64,000 nt of DNA from Puccinia triticina (Eukaryota; Basidiomycota; Pucciniomycetes; Pucciniales; Pucciniaceae): contig NC_070564.1 of assembly GCF_026914185.1 (NCBI RefSeq), positions 806,001 to 870,000 of the forward strand, written 5' to 3'. The notes under the pieces are model-generated. The model was not told where the DNA came from, made no database searches, and saw only the letters and a program-made list of their open reading frames with translations. This document shows positions 12,312 to 23,285 of the stretch, piece after piece. Each line of letters opens with the position of its first letter. The stretch's first letter is position 1. A program made the translations under genes and the position numbers.

Positions 12312-12336
12312 GCGGCGTAGCCGCTTTGGCCTCTAG
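12312..12336 (+). other. Helitron 3' terminus: hairpin plus CTAG
   Basis: A 5-bp GC stem (GCGGC at 12312-12316 with GCCGC at 12320-12324, loop GTA) sits 8 bases before CTAG (12333-12336), and the next base is T. Helitrons end in a short hairpin followed by CTRR and insert between A and T, so this fits well. Confidence 0.75.
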
Positions 12337-12962
12337 TTGATCAATACAGCGTATATTGATTAATTTATATTGATCATTTTTTTTATTCCTGTTGATACCT
12401 TTGTCTGTGTTCCATGTCTCCTTAATACTCTTCTATAATCTCTCTCCTTCCCCCTGTGTTAGCTTCAAGCCACAGGATTTTTTTTTTTTTTGCCTGATAA
12501 CATTCATAAATTTCTACATACACCATTCAATTCTTCATGAAAAAAAGACATTGCAATTTTTAGGATTGATCCAGGGTGGCTGAGGGGTCTCAAAGTTTTT
12601 TTCATATTTTTTTTCTACTTCAACAATTGTTGTTATCAGGAGTCTCCAGATTTACTTTTTTGCAAAAAATGGAAAAAAATTGACCCCTGATCTCTCTCAT
12701 GATACCATCCTGCAAACATTGTTAACATGGTTGGTTGAACTTCCTGAAGATATTGCATGTCATACTTGAAGTGCTACATGCATAGAATGCCTTTTTGAAA
12801 TTAGTTTACCATGGTTTAGCATATTTTTGTCAGGTTATTTTTTTAGTCTACTTTTGTTGTCAACCACAGATTAATGAGGAATATTTTCACATAAAATTTC
12901 ATCGGAAAATTTTCCTGCATATAAAACGCAGGAATATTGTTTTTGGGGTCACATCCATCATG
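12337..12962. other. AT-rich DNA without recognised features
   Basis: Homopolymer-rich (long T runs near 12372 and 12480). I see no gene; this is likely old repeat sequence outside the Helitron. Confidence 0.5.
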
Positions 12963-13316
12963 CAGCAGCTACAATCTGATCAGTTGCCAAATATCACTAC
13001 TTTGGTAGATTCTTGGTGTTTCTGCCACTATATCTCATCCCAGAGTGGGAATCCTTCTGCCATATGGTTACCAAAATGTTTAGAGGCCCCCAAAGATTCA
13101 TTGTGTACCTTTAATGACCACAAAACTCCCAAATGTAGAAGCTACAGTCTGATCAGTTCCCAAATATCACTACTTTGGTAGTTTCTTGGTGTTTCTGCCA
13201 CCATATCTCATCCCAGTGTGGGAATCCTTGTGCCATATGGTTGCCAAAATGTTTACAAGCCCCCAAAGATTCATTATCTACCTTTAATGACCACAAAACC
13301 CCCAAATGTAGCAGCT
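12963..13316. repeat. Direct tandem duplication, unit about 176 bp
   Basis: Two copies of one block (about 12963-13138 and 13139-13316), each beginning with a CTAC/ACAG-TCTGATCAGTT stretch and ending in CCCAAATGTAG. By eye about 90% identical. Not coding. Confidence 0.75.
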
Positions 13317-13344
13317 ACATCGTGTGTGCCAATCTGTCCACCAC

Positions 13345-13870
13345 ACCGGTCATTGAAGAGCCTACAACCTCTTGATGACCAGTAAGCTGGACATTGAAGA
13401 GTATCTAACCTCTTGATGACCAACTGACCGGTCATCAACAGGGACACAACTTCTCAATGACCGGCTGACAGGTCATTGAAAACTTGATAACCGTTCAGCC
13501 GGTCATTGAAGAGCCTACAACCTCTTGATGACCTGTCAGCCGGTTATTGGAGAGGCTACACTCTTGATGACCGGCTGACCGGTCATTGAAGAGGCTACAC
13601 TGTTGATGACCGGCTGACCGGTCATTGAAGAGGCTACACTCTTGATGACCGGCTGACCGGTCATTGAAGAGGCTACACTCTTGATGACCGGCTGACCGGT
13701 CATCAAAAGGGATACAGCCTTCTGATGACCAGCTGACCAGTCATCAAAGAGGATAAAGGCTCTCAATGACCGGTCAACCGGCCATCAAAGAGGATAAAAC
13801 CTCCTGATGACTGGTCAACCTGCCATCAAAGAGGGTAAAACCTCTCAATGACCGGTCAGCTGGCCATCAA
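13345..13870. repeat. Palindromic minisatellite, about 39-bp unit (ATGACCGG...CCGGTCAT)
   Basis: About 13 units. The clean ones at 13560-13700 have a 39-bp period, each with the partly self-complementary core GACCGGCTGACCGGTC plus a spacer such as ATTGAAGAGGCTACAC. Edges are degenerate. The ATGACCGG/CCGGTCAT arms recur in the array at 45385-46240. Confidence 0.85.
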
Positions 13871-14605
13871 AGCTGATACCCGGGTACCTGTGCCTGGCAC
13901 CCAGGTACCTCCCCCTCTGCACCCGGGTACCTTCCATGGCGGGTTCCAGGTGGGGTTGTGGGTGTGATGAATTTGTGAAGAAACAGGACCCACAACCACC
14001 ACGGGTACCCGGGTGCCATATGCCATCTCTCATTTGCAGTCAAATAATCAAGTCTGCCTGAACGCAAGCTTTTCAAGTGTGGCTGTATTTCAAAGATGAT
14101 TACAAGGTGAACAGTTAGGATTGAAAAGATGAGACCAGCACCAAATGAAAGCTGAGGTCCCAAAGTATCATTCAGCTCCGCGGCAGGTCTGCAGGGGAAG
14201 GGGAGGCTGGCTGAGGCTTAATATTTTCCCTCCAGCCATTTGTGATTTCTTCCTCAGCCCAAATTTTGACTATGTGCACTGGTCCCTCCCTGCCGGAGAG
14301 GCGGCTTTCCTGCCAGCAACAATCCAGGGGGGAAGGGGTGCCCCAAAAACTTCGTTTGAGAGGCTTGCTAAGTTAGTGTTACACCACGGCTCAATTCTCA
14401 ACTTTGAGTTGCGTTGGCATGCCCGCAGGGTCAAGGGAGTGTCAGGTTTGACCTGCCTGCCGCAAATTCAACTGTGGAGGCAGTTCAACACCGGGGATGG
14501 GTCAGATTGACGTTGGTCTGACCCATCCAACCCAGCTGTCAAGCCAGCATCAACAATGCATTGCGCTGGCATGACATTCCGGTCAGTTATGTGGCATGTC
14601 TTACC
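13871..14605. other. Repeat-like DNA with GGTACCCGGGTACC-type palindromes
   Basis: At 13875-14015 several GTACCCGGGTAC-like palindromes flank a short spacer and look like the edge of an inverted-repeat element. The rest (to 14605) resembles 16395-17180 in its 'lineages' of GTTGGTCTGACCCATCCAACCC-type text, split apart by the element at 14606. No gene supported. Confidence 0.4.
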
Positions 14606-15489
14606 CACTGCAAGAAAAACTCTTGAAACTGCTTGCAGTTGAGATGCATAAAGCTTGAATCAAGCCTCAGCTCAAGCTGCAGTCAAGCATCCAAATTCCG
14701 TGCTGGTGCACCTTGAGTGTATACCTTGTTGAGGTAAATGTTATTTATTTCTTGTTGGACGATCTAAACTTAGTATTTATATACAACAAGTTTTGTCTAG
14801 AGAAATAAGAGTAAGAGATTTTTTTTACCTAAGAGCAGGAGATTGACTTCTCTCTACTAGATAAACTTGAAAGGAAATAAGAACAGAGATGAAGCTCTGC
14901 AAAACCATTTGGTACGGAAAGAACCACTGTTGAGCACTATCCCGCCTTTTAAGCTTTGCAGAAATGACGTAGTACACTTGCAATGTTATCTGCACTTTTG
15001 TGCAGCCGTGCTTGCTCATCAGTCTTTTTGTTTCCCCCTACTCAGCTTTGTAGCACAGTAACTCACCAATTTTTTCTCCTTCTCTTTGAGAGGAATCAGT
15101 GGTTTTGGTCTCTTTTGCATTGACTTTTTCTAGCAGAAAATGGGCAGTGTGTTAGCTTCTGCCTAGTCTTTTATCTTCCAGTTTTGATTGCACCGCTGCT
15201 TGTGGTGATCCTTTCAGATAGTGACTTTCAGTCGGGATTTTCCTTGAGCCAAGTCTTGCCGCTTGCTTCTGTTGGACCTATAAGCACCAGAGGTGTAATC
15301 AGAGTTTTTCCAACATCAGCCGCTCTGTGCTTGGACTGCAGAAGGGTTTGTTTTGCTTACCATCTTCCGCAGCTGTTTCAGCTTGCATCAATTTATGAGA
15401 AGATTGCCAGTCACCTGAGACCATAATCTTGCACTGAGCACCCTTTTATTTAATTTTATTAAACACTCCATGTGCCATTGAATCCAGCC

Positions 15490-15870
15490 AGAATAACATT
15501 AAAAGGGTGTGTACACATGAAAGGGATATGTGCATAAGAAATGAATATGTAAGCATGAAAGGGGAATGTGAGAAGGTGTATTAACACATCGAAGGGATAT
15601 TTACACATGATGAAAGGGGTACGTATGCATGAAAGGGGTTTGTATGGATGAAAGGAGTATGTATGCATGAAAGGAGTATGTGCAGTAAGGGGTATTTGCA
15701 CATGAAAGGGAAGTGTAAACATCGAAGGGGTATGTACACATTGTCAAAGTGATACATGCACATGAAAGGGATACACGCACATGAAAGGGGTATGGACACA
15801 TTATCAAAGGGGTGAATGCATAAAAAGGGATATGTGCACATGAAAGGGGTATGTGCACATGAAAGGGGAA
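15490..15870. repeat. Minisatellite of CATGAAAGGGGTATGTGCA-type units
   Basis: About 17 degenerate units of 18-24 bases containing ATGAAAGGGGTATGT. It lies inside TIR-1. Its long open frames on the minus strand are only translations of the repeat. Confidence 0.8.
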
Positions 15871-15880
15871 TTTGCACAGG

Positions 15881-16210
15881 CAACGGTGGGCCGCTACGCT
15901 ACATTTAGTCTGTAGTTCAGCGCAGCGTAGTGGATCTAAACTAAAAATGATGGGGTTTTCTGTTAGCGGACAGTGATTTCCCGCTACCGCTAACAGGCAC
16001 CCCTTGAAACTACAGGGCCTCTATCGCCGCTATCAGCGCTAGCAGTGCTATTCAAAGGCTAAAAATGCTGATAGCGCTGTTAGCGCCCGTTAGTGTAGCG
16101 TAGAGGCCCGTAGCGGGCGCTACAGCCAATGGCACTGGTCAGGAACTTCCCAACTCTAAACTAGCGGATAGCGCACGCTACGGATAGTTTAACGTAGCGG
16201 CCCACCGTTG
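15881..16210. mobile_element. hAT-like MITE, 330 bp, nested in TIR-1
   Basis: Terminal inverted repeats begin CAACGGTGGGCCGCTACG and close with the complement. The flanking duplication is GCACAGG (15874-15880 and 16211-16217), 7 bp, near the 8 bp usual for hAT elements. The interior is dense in GCTA/TAGCG motifs. No coding. Confidence 0.75.
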
Positions 16211-16394
16211 GCACAGGTATCAACTCAGTATTTTGGAGCCTGTACTCAGTTTTTTGGAGCTTGGACTCACTCTTGCATAAATTATGCAATTTTCATGTAA
16301 TCAACCAGTGCTTGATTCTTGCATGAGGCACAGCTTACCTTGAGCTCTTGCATCTCAACTGTAAGCAGTTTCTAGAGTTTTTCTTGCAGTGACC

Positions 16395-17712
16395 CAGCCT
16401 ACCACTTTTGGCCCTGCTGAGCAGGCCAACGGTATTGCCAGGCTGGGCCAACCTGATGGCCTTGTTGGCTTGACTGGGTGTCAAATAAACATCCAACAAG
16501 TCAAACCAGCCAACGGAGGCTTGCCAGTAGCATTAAGCCAACGCTGTTGTCTGGTTGAGCCATTGTCACACCAAGGCAAGATCACCAATGCTGGTGATCA
16601 GTCCGGCTTGACTGCCAGGTCCTTGCGGTGGGGGTCAGGCCTAAGTTGTGTAGAGACTGTAAAATGAAGATGTGTCTGGTGAGAGTCGAACTCACGACCT
16701 CAGCTATGCTGAGACACATACTAGAGTGCTGCCTTTACCAACTAGGCTACAGACGCTTGTGGCTGCCAGCTGGGTGGTTGGTTAGTAGTGCTCATGGGTC
16801 GATCCGACAGCCCTCCATACTGTGGTGATACATCATGGTAGCAGACTAACAGACAACTCAACACGTTGGTCCGACTCATCCAACCCACATGTCAAGCCAA
16901 CACCACTGATACACTGTGTTGGCATGTCAGTTGGGTCAACTCAGCGGCATGGCTTGCCCAGCCAAACAGTTCTGGCCCTGGCAAGCAGGCCAGTTGGACA
17001 TGCCAGCAAGAACCTGTTGGTTTGACCGGCTGTTGAGCCCAAGTCCAACAGGACTCATCACCTGACAAAGGTGTGTCCAACAAAGCAAGCCGACACCCTC
17101 AATTGGTTGGACCTGCGTCAAGCATTGGCCATTATTGGCCCGCCGTGCTGGGTGCGCAAGCAATTGGTTGGCTCAAGCATTTTTTTTTTTGATCAAGTGT
17201 CCTATGCCTCTTTCATTTTGAGAAAGACATTGTAGGAGTTCCTTTTTTCAAAAAAAAATCAAAAAAAGAACATGTTGTACGGCGTGGTAGGCAAACTCCA
17301 CATTTGGAGTACAAGGGCATCAAGAGATGGGCGTGGAGGAGCAATACAACCTTGAGCATTCAACACATGTCAAAAAAAATGGATTGGAGTCGCGGAGGAT
17401 GCTGGATGATTTAATAAAACAGGGAGTATGTAAAGCATGCTGCTGTGCTGTCAACAAGAGTACAGTCATGAAATCGTCATGGTGGGCCTCCCTGGCAGGC
17501 TCCGTTGCGCTGACACGGAGTTGGGCCTGGGTTTGAGCCCAGGACTATCTTTTGCAGATATCTGCAAGCCCCATGTGTCATCTCCATTACGCAGGCTCTA
17601 CGCAGAAGGCATGCCAAAGCACTTCCTTTGCGGTCAAAATACGTTGTGTCAGGCTGGCACAATGTATTTTGTGTTGCGCAAGCCCAGTGCACTGCATTCC
17701 GTGTTGCGCCGG
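16395..17712. other. Repeat-rich DNA with no supported gene
   Basis: GC-rich imperfect repeats such as CAACCCACATGTCAAGCCA and GGCCAACGG to about 17180, then A/T runs (17180-17270) and short tandem motifs up to the Gypsy-A LTR. It holds the tRNA-like sequence listed separately. Confidence 0.45.
16673..16756 (-). tRNA. tRNA-like sequence, probably a pseudogene
   Basis: On the minus strand a D-arm (GCCTAGTTGGTAAAGGC) and a perfect T-arm (GTGAG TTCGACT CTCAC) are in order and at the right spacing. An acceptor-like pair GTCTG...CAGAC brackets them. The middle contains CTCAG-CATAG-CTGAG, which could be a long variable arm, but the anticodon stem does not pair well, so I cannot name an isotype. 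It has RNA polymerase III A- and B-box-like text and could also be the head of a SINE. Degenerate. Confidence 0.45.
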
Positions 17713-18112
17713 TGTGAGACTCCAAAAGCGGTTTGCACCTCTTATGGCTGAATTTGGAGAAGTATGTGTGGGGAAACCCCTGCTTCTCTGAAAGACAAAG
17801 ACTGACAACACCCCCAGCTAGGCTGGAAGCAAGAAGACAGTGGTCTAGTGTAGTTGAATACTTTTCTCACAAGTGGCTCACAATGGACTGTGTATTGCAA
17901 GATATAAAGCTAGTATTTTATTATGTGGCGGAGAGTGTGAGGGTGACAATTTATTTGAATCTTGTGGGAGGAATGATCTCCTTCATTGGATGCCGGGGAA
18001 AAGGAAGAGAGAGCCCCTCCTTATATAGAAAAATGTGAGGCATTTATGCTGGTGGTCTATGTACATGAGGGGTTTTGGCTGGTGTGCCTTTACAAATGCT
18101 GTGCAAATACAG

Positions 18113-19356
18113 CACCAGGAAAAAAAATAGTCACTTGATGACAAGTGACATCATGCCAGCTCCAGCGGGCTACCCACCATCTACCCACCATCTACCCATC
18201 ATCTACCTACCATCTACCCACCATCTAACCACTTTCAGAATTTCCACAGGAGATCCTCAGTTTTCACTGGGCACCACTGATCCCCATTTCTGGTCAGCTG
18301 ATACTCAGCTTTAGCTCCAAGCTTATGCTCAGCTTTGTTGCCCAGCTCATGCTCAGCTTTGTTGCCCAGATCAGAACCAGTCCTGGCCCAGCTGCGTTTC
18401 AGCTTTATTCCACTCATGGCTCATCTTAGACTCATACTAGGACTATCATTGGCCCAGCCAATGCTCAGCTTTGGACCAGTATTGGCTCAGCTGATTTTCA
18501 GCTTTGGATAAATCTTGGCCCAGCCAATGCTCAGATTCTGAGTCCGAACACTCCTGTAACAGCTTATGCTCATCTGTGGACCAGCCTTGGCTCAGCTGAT
18601 GCTCAGCTGTGGACCAGGCTTGGCTCAGCTGATGCTCAGCTGCGGACCAGCCTTGGCTCAGATGATGCTCAGCTGTGGACCAGCCTTGGCTCAGCTGATG
18701 CTCAGCTGTGGACCAGCCTTGGCTCAGCTGATGCTCAGCTGTGGAACAGCCTTGGCTCAGGTGATATTAATCTTTTGAATAGTCTCAAAACATCTGATAC
18801 TCAGCTTTAGAACAGCCTTGGCTCAGCCAACGCTCAGCTTTGTACCAGCATTGGCTCAGCTGATGCTCAGCTTTTGAAACGTTTTGGCCTAGCTGGTGTT
18901 AATCTTTGGAACAGTATTGTCCCAGCTAATCCTAAGCTCTGCACAAGCCTTTTCCAAGATGATGCTCAGCTTTGAACCATTGTTGGCTAAGCTGATGCTC
19001 AGATTTGGAATATTCTTGGTCCAGCTGACACTTGGATTTGTATCAGGCTTGGAATATCCAATGCTCAGCTGTGGCCCAGGCTCAGCCAATGCTCAGCTTT
19101 GGCCCAGGCTCAGCCAATGCTCAGCTTTGGCCCAGGCTCAGTCAATGCCTACTGCTCAGCTTATGATGAGCATCAGCTGTTCCTGGGAAAAAATTAGGAT
19201 CAGCTGACTGTGCCACATTGAGTGCTCTGGTGCAGTCCTGCAAGCTCTAAAAGTGCTGGTGGAGCAGACTTGGAGCAGCGCTGGAGTAGCTCTGGAGCAG
19301 AAACCAAAGCTGCATCATGTCACTTGCCATCAAGTGACTATTTTTTTTTCCTGGTG
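18113..19356. mobile_element. Non-autonomous TIR element ('TIR-4'), 1244 bp, in the Gypsy-A LTR
   Basis: TIRs of about 40 bp start CACCAGGAAAAAAAATAGTC. The flanking duplication is CAG (18110-18112 and 19357-19359), and the intact LTR at 48427 shows the empty site. No transposase. The interior is almost entirely a 33-bp minisatellite. Confidence 0.85.
18300..19165. repeat. 33-bp minisatellite (CTCAGCTGATGCTCAGCTGT)
   Basis: At least 20 units; the cleanest run is 18555-18770 with exactly 33-bp spacing. Units combine GCTCAGCTGATGCTCAGC with GGACCAGCCTTG. Because 33 is divisible by 3, it gives a spurious repetitive open frame. Confidence 0.85.
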
Positions 19357-19809
19357 CAGCTATGTACAGTGTGGCAGTGTATACATGAGCAAATTTAGCT
19401 GGTGATCTAGTTACAAGTGTGGCTTACACAGCCCTCTGGTTGCTATGGAGTCTTCTCAAGTGACCTGCACAGCTTCCTGTACTGCTGTGTAGTCTGCTTA
19501 AATGACTTGCACAGCCCCATGGTTACTATGCCGCTTTATTAATGTGGCTTGTGGTTGCTAGGTTACTGTAATAAGTGGCTTGTGGTTGCTACACAGTCAC
19601 ATCTGAGGCTGGCTGGTTGCTACGTAGCCGCATATATACACACATATATATGTAAAAGGGTAGTATGTAAGCTATATACATGCAGTTTTGTAAAACTGTG
19701 TATGTGAGCTGAAGGGATTGTGTGTATCACTAGATGGTGTAATGTAACACTACATATGTAAACTAGAAATTTTTGAATTTTTCCATCCGGAACTAGAGCG
19801 TCTACCACA

Positions 19810-21518
19810 TCCTCCCCCAACTTATTGTCTGTCCCCAGACAATGTGCCAGAGTTGTGCGTAATGAATTGAAGAGCTGCTGATTTTCCCGCCTCTTTACTT
19901 GGTTGAAAATGTTGAAGTATATCCAAACAGAAATTTTTATTGATGATGCTTTTTCCAACTTGGCCAGTTTCTTCATAAATATATACTATCTGAAATGACT
20001 AGTTCACACATTCTTTTACCTTGTGAATATTCTTTATTGCTCTCTGACTTTCAATAGCCAGGGCTAGATGATAAAAAGATTGTGCAACTCCTGCCATAAA
20101 AATTTTGCACCCAAATGCCATAAAAAAATAGGTTTTGTTATGGTAAGTAAACCTAAAAAAAACTTGGTTGATAAAATTCATATCAATAATGTTGGTGTTT
20201 ATCTTGGACTTTCAAGCCTGATATTCCAGTCTGGAATCTTTGTTTCAGGGTTCCAGTCCTCACAACTCCTAATAAAATATAGCAATGTGAAGTATATCCT
20301 GTGGGATAAAATTATGTAAAAAAAAAGACATCCAAATGCAATATATTTGATCCAAAAGTGGCTAGCTTTCCAATTTATCCTCAAAAGAATTGAGCTTGTA
20401 TTTAATTCAAACATTTAATCCCTGTGAATTGGCTGAAACCAACCCCTGCCTTCTCATCATCAATGTGGCAGGTTCCAGTGTAATTAATTTTTTTTTTATG
20501 GAAATGAAGTGAATACTCTACATGAAAGGTGGGCTTGAGGTTATCTACAGTTTCTCTGAGAGGTGCTCAGATGTGCTTGTACATGTCTTGATGTTCTTTA
20601 ATCTTGATAAAATCACGGAGGGCGCAGCGCGCAGCGCCATGGTGCTCCCACTTGGACTCGCGCGAGTCGGTTTGCTTGGTCAAGTCGCGCGGGGGGGTCT
20701 AGTGCATTGAAAGTTGAGGGTTACATCATCACAAGTGCGGGTGCAGGCTAGGAACAAGTTCGGGCTTGAGTTGTTTGGCCCTGGTGGGTCTCAGCCTGCA
20801 CGAAGTACAGTGTGCTCGGCCTCCCTTCTGCCGAACAACGATACAGCCTCGAGTACACCTCCCCATTGATCACGATCAGCTTCGCGGTATACATCTGGTT
20901 TAGTTATTCGTAAGTGGCCACTTCCTTTAAGGTTTCATTAAGTAGTTTCCGTGCTTTGCTGCTCAACCAGACTGAATCAACTGCTCCTTTTCTCTTTTTC
21001 TACATGTATGTACTATGTTTAAACAGTGTATGGTTTTTGTAGGTGTACAGGTTGCTGAAGAAGCTTCGATTGTCAGGTAAGCAGACCGTACAACATGCTG
21101 GTACCGTTTGACTGTCATTGTGCCAATCGAAGGTCCTTTGGCATACTGTTTGCGCTGGTATCATTAGAAACAAAAGGGACTTGATCTGCATGCTCGTGAG
21201 TCCAGTAAGCTTCAAGTTTGTTTGCCAGCTAAAGGAAAGAAGTAATTCATGTTATTTTATCACAACGCGTGCTTAGTAGGTCGGAACGCTGAAAAACTGG
21301 GATGTAGAGTCTTGATACTAAAGGATTGAGTCTGTGCGCATCGGTTGCCAGTAAGCCTCCAATTCTTCCATAATCTTCTTAATTTGAAGATCCAGGCGGT
21401 ACTCTGTTGCCTGTATGAAGCTAAGGTTTGATCTGTATTGACTGCCCAGGAAGCGCTGACCTCCGATTGGATCTTGATCTGCGCAGCTCGGCCTCGATTG
21501 CGGCGGCCGTGGCGAGGG
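19810..21518 (-). other. Gypsy-A 3' internal untranslated region
   Basis: Starts with the purine tract of the 3' LTR. The rest, up to the antisense ORF promoter, holds no supported gene. A GC-rich patch near 20615-20700 stands out from the AT-rich surroundings. Confidence 0.5.
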
Positions 21519-21527
21519 TATTTAAGG
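21519..21527 (+). promoter_or_regulatory. TATA-like box of the Gypsy-A antisense ORF
   Basis: TATTTAAGG lies 82 bases upstream of the ATG at 21601 in a GC-rich stretch, followed by a pyrimidine-rich leader. Suggests that the antisense ORF has its own promoter. Confidence 0.45.
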
Positions 21528-21600
21528 ACCAGGTCAGTCCCAACTCCCACCTCATTCCCTCAGCCAACCACCTCGCTCTCCTCACTACGAGCTGAACAAC

Positions 21601-22474
21601 ATGGCTCATCAATCCGTTGTTTCTATATCTTCTGACAGCGCTAGTTCAAACGATAGTGTAGAGATTCCTTCATCTCCCCTTTTGCCTCTCTCATCCTCGT
21701 CCGATTCTTCGCCATCTGAACCTAGTCCTTTGCCTCAGTATTCCCTCCCCGATTATGAAGAAGACGCACAAGACGCTAATGATAACAAATCACCCCAATT
21801 GGAATGCACTCTGGAGCGCCAGATCTTTGGGGGGAACTCTCCTGTCTACCTTCCAATGATGGCCACCAACGAAGGTTCTGTAGGAAGCGACAAGGGGATC
21901 CCACTCTCCCATATGATCTACTTGTTGGGCAACAAGTTGGGTGTTGAAGATACCAATGAAGAGATGTCGGAAGATCAAGGGTCAATCCTGATGGATATCG
22001 ATGCAAACCATCGCCCTCCTCCTGGTATGTACAGTTTTCATTTTACTAACATAATATATAGACAGTTTTATTGACTTGATTTCTAATTATTAACATTCTC
22101 TTTTTTTTTAAAAAAAATTGTGATTTCTAGTCAAAGACATTCCGGTCGCACCCGATGCACCAAGGATGCAATTTTGCCCTGAACCTCCGATGCCTATGCT
22201 TGACCCAATCTATGCGTTTGGGAATGCATTCAACCGTCTCTGTCAGGTTCTTACTCGATTACTTGCGACATTCCCGGTCGGTCATCCAGACTTCGAGGCA
22301 AACAACGAAATCAATAACGCTCTTGCGCTCGCAGGGGACTGGTTTTGGGTATTCTATGGACACCAGTAAGTTCATTTGGTTTTCTTTGGTGGCTCCCTTA
22401 TGCTATGACTGAATGATGGTTTTGTCTTCTTTTTCTTTAGTCAATATGAACATCACTACGATACTATGTACTGA
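21601..22474 (+). CDS. Spliced antisense ORF in the 3' region of Gypsy-A
   Basis: A 230-residue protein on the strand opposite to gag-pol, between the end of pol and the 3' LTR. Exons are 21601-22024, 22131-22365 and 22441-22474, in phase with GTATGT and GTAAGT donors. The first third is Ser/Pro-rich and acidic (SSDSSPSEPSPLPQ). The second exon encodes a helical block with PIYAFGNAFNRLCQVLTRLL and ends DWFWVFYGH. No known domain. Gypsy-B has an ORF in the same place and orientation. Such extra antisense ORFs are known in some plant Gypsy lineages; the function here is unknown. Confidence 0.6.
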
Positions 22475-23285
22475 AACTGCTCCTAAAAATAGTTCTTATT
22501 TTTCTCTTTTGTTACGACCTGCGAAACAAACCTGTAAAACAAAAAATTCTTTATTTATCTTCTTAACTAAATGAAAATCCAAAAAATTGTTTCTCTTGCT
22601 TTCATCTAAACACAAAGAAAAAAACCAAAAAAAAATTTATTCCCTTCTTCTCTCCCCCAACTTATTGGTTGTCCCCAACCAATTTGTTAGCTCTAGTGAA
22701 AAAAAAGGAGTTTTTTTTCTTTTTGTTTAAGCAATTAAAATTTTTATTTTTCTCCCAATCCAACCAAATGAGAGATTCAAGTGAGATAAAAAAAACATAT
22801 CTTCAAGTAAGTCTGTTTCAACATAAAAAATTCTGAACTTTGATGTGCCCACCCATACCCTCAGCATACAAAAGAAACTGCAGCCTACTCTGCATCAAAA
22901 TTTTGTCTTTTAAAAAGTGCATATGTAAGTCATAAAAATATCTTGACTCAAAACAGTGTTTCAGAAATAACTAGGAACCTCCCCCAACTTAAAAAAACTG
23001 TGATGGGGATCAATATGCATATAGAACATTTATAGTCTTGGCCAGGTATGTATAAATGAGAGACTAAGCTCAATGGAAACTGAGCAATGTACGCAATTGT
23101 AAGCAGTTTACCCTCCTACTCAGGAGCAAAGGTCTATTCATCATTATCAGAAATTTCTGTAGACTCTTCCTCGTCTACATCCATTGCATCTTCCTCTAGC
23201 TCTTGTAGCGATCTGCCCCGAGGAAAATATCTTTTGATGTGGGATGCCGCATACTTCCTTTTTAATTCAGTACCATCCAATTCTT
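22475..23285. other. Gypsy-A region between the antisense ORF and pol
   Basis: AT-rich, with a second CTCCCCCAACTTATTGGTTG stretch at about 22655 that resembles the purine tract next to the LTR (19810). This could be a central polypurine tract or a relic of an older LTR edge. No gene. Confidence 0.45.

Larger units (their letters stand above)
1..12336 (+). mobile_element. Helitron carrying Rep/helicase, GST-like gene and three OB-like genes; 5' end not located
   Basis: A rolling-circle transposon. Seen: a Rep/helicase gene at the left, and at the right a 3' terminus with hairpin and CTAG followed by T, in the same orientation. Between them lie four further spliced genes with no link to transposition of other element classes. 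The 5' TC terminus is not identified and may lie left of the window, so the left limit is just the window edge. That the intervening genes belong to the same element is inferred from their position between Rep/helicase and the terminus. Confidence 0.75.
14606..16391. mobile_element. Non-autonomous TIR element with CACTG ends ('TIR-1'), 1786 bp
   Basis: Ends are inverted repeats of about 43 bp starting CACTGCAAGAAAAACTCT, with two or three mismatches. They are flanked by a 3-bp duplication ACC (14603-14605 and 16392-16394). CACTG ends with 3-bp duplications are the mark of the CACTA/EnSpm superfamily. No transposase inside. The interior carries a minisatellite (15490-15870) and a nested MITE (15881-16210). 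The ends resemble those of the element at 32784-46579. Confidence 0.8.
17713..19809 (-). repeat. Gypsy-A 3' LTR, split by a TIR element
   Basis: Matches 48427-49245 over its whole length apart from the insertion 18113-19356 with its 3-bp duplication, a 31-bp local duplication near 19550-19600, and scattered single-base changes (about 2% by eye). Confidence 0.9.

Noticed and set aside
14145..14510. 121-codon plus-strand frame
   Set aside because: No family resemblance and it lies in repeat-like DNA that recurs at 16400-17180 with broken frames.
15459..15883. Long minus-strand open frames rich in His, Pro and Phe
   Set aside because: They are translations of the 18-24-base minisatellite in TIR-1, open in several frames.
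18566..18778. Repetitive ORF with 11-residue periodicity
   Set aside because: It comes from the 33-bp minisatellite (33 divisible by 3), not from a gene.
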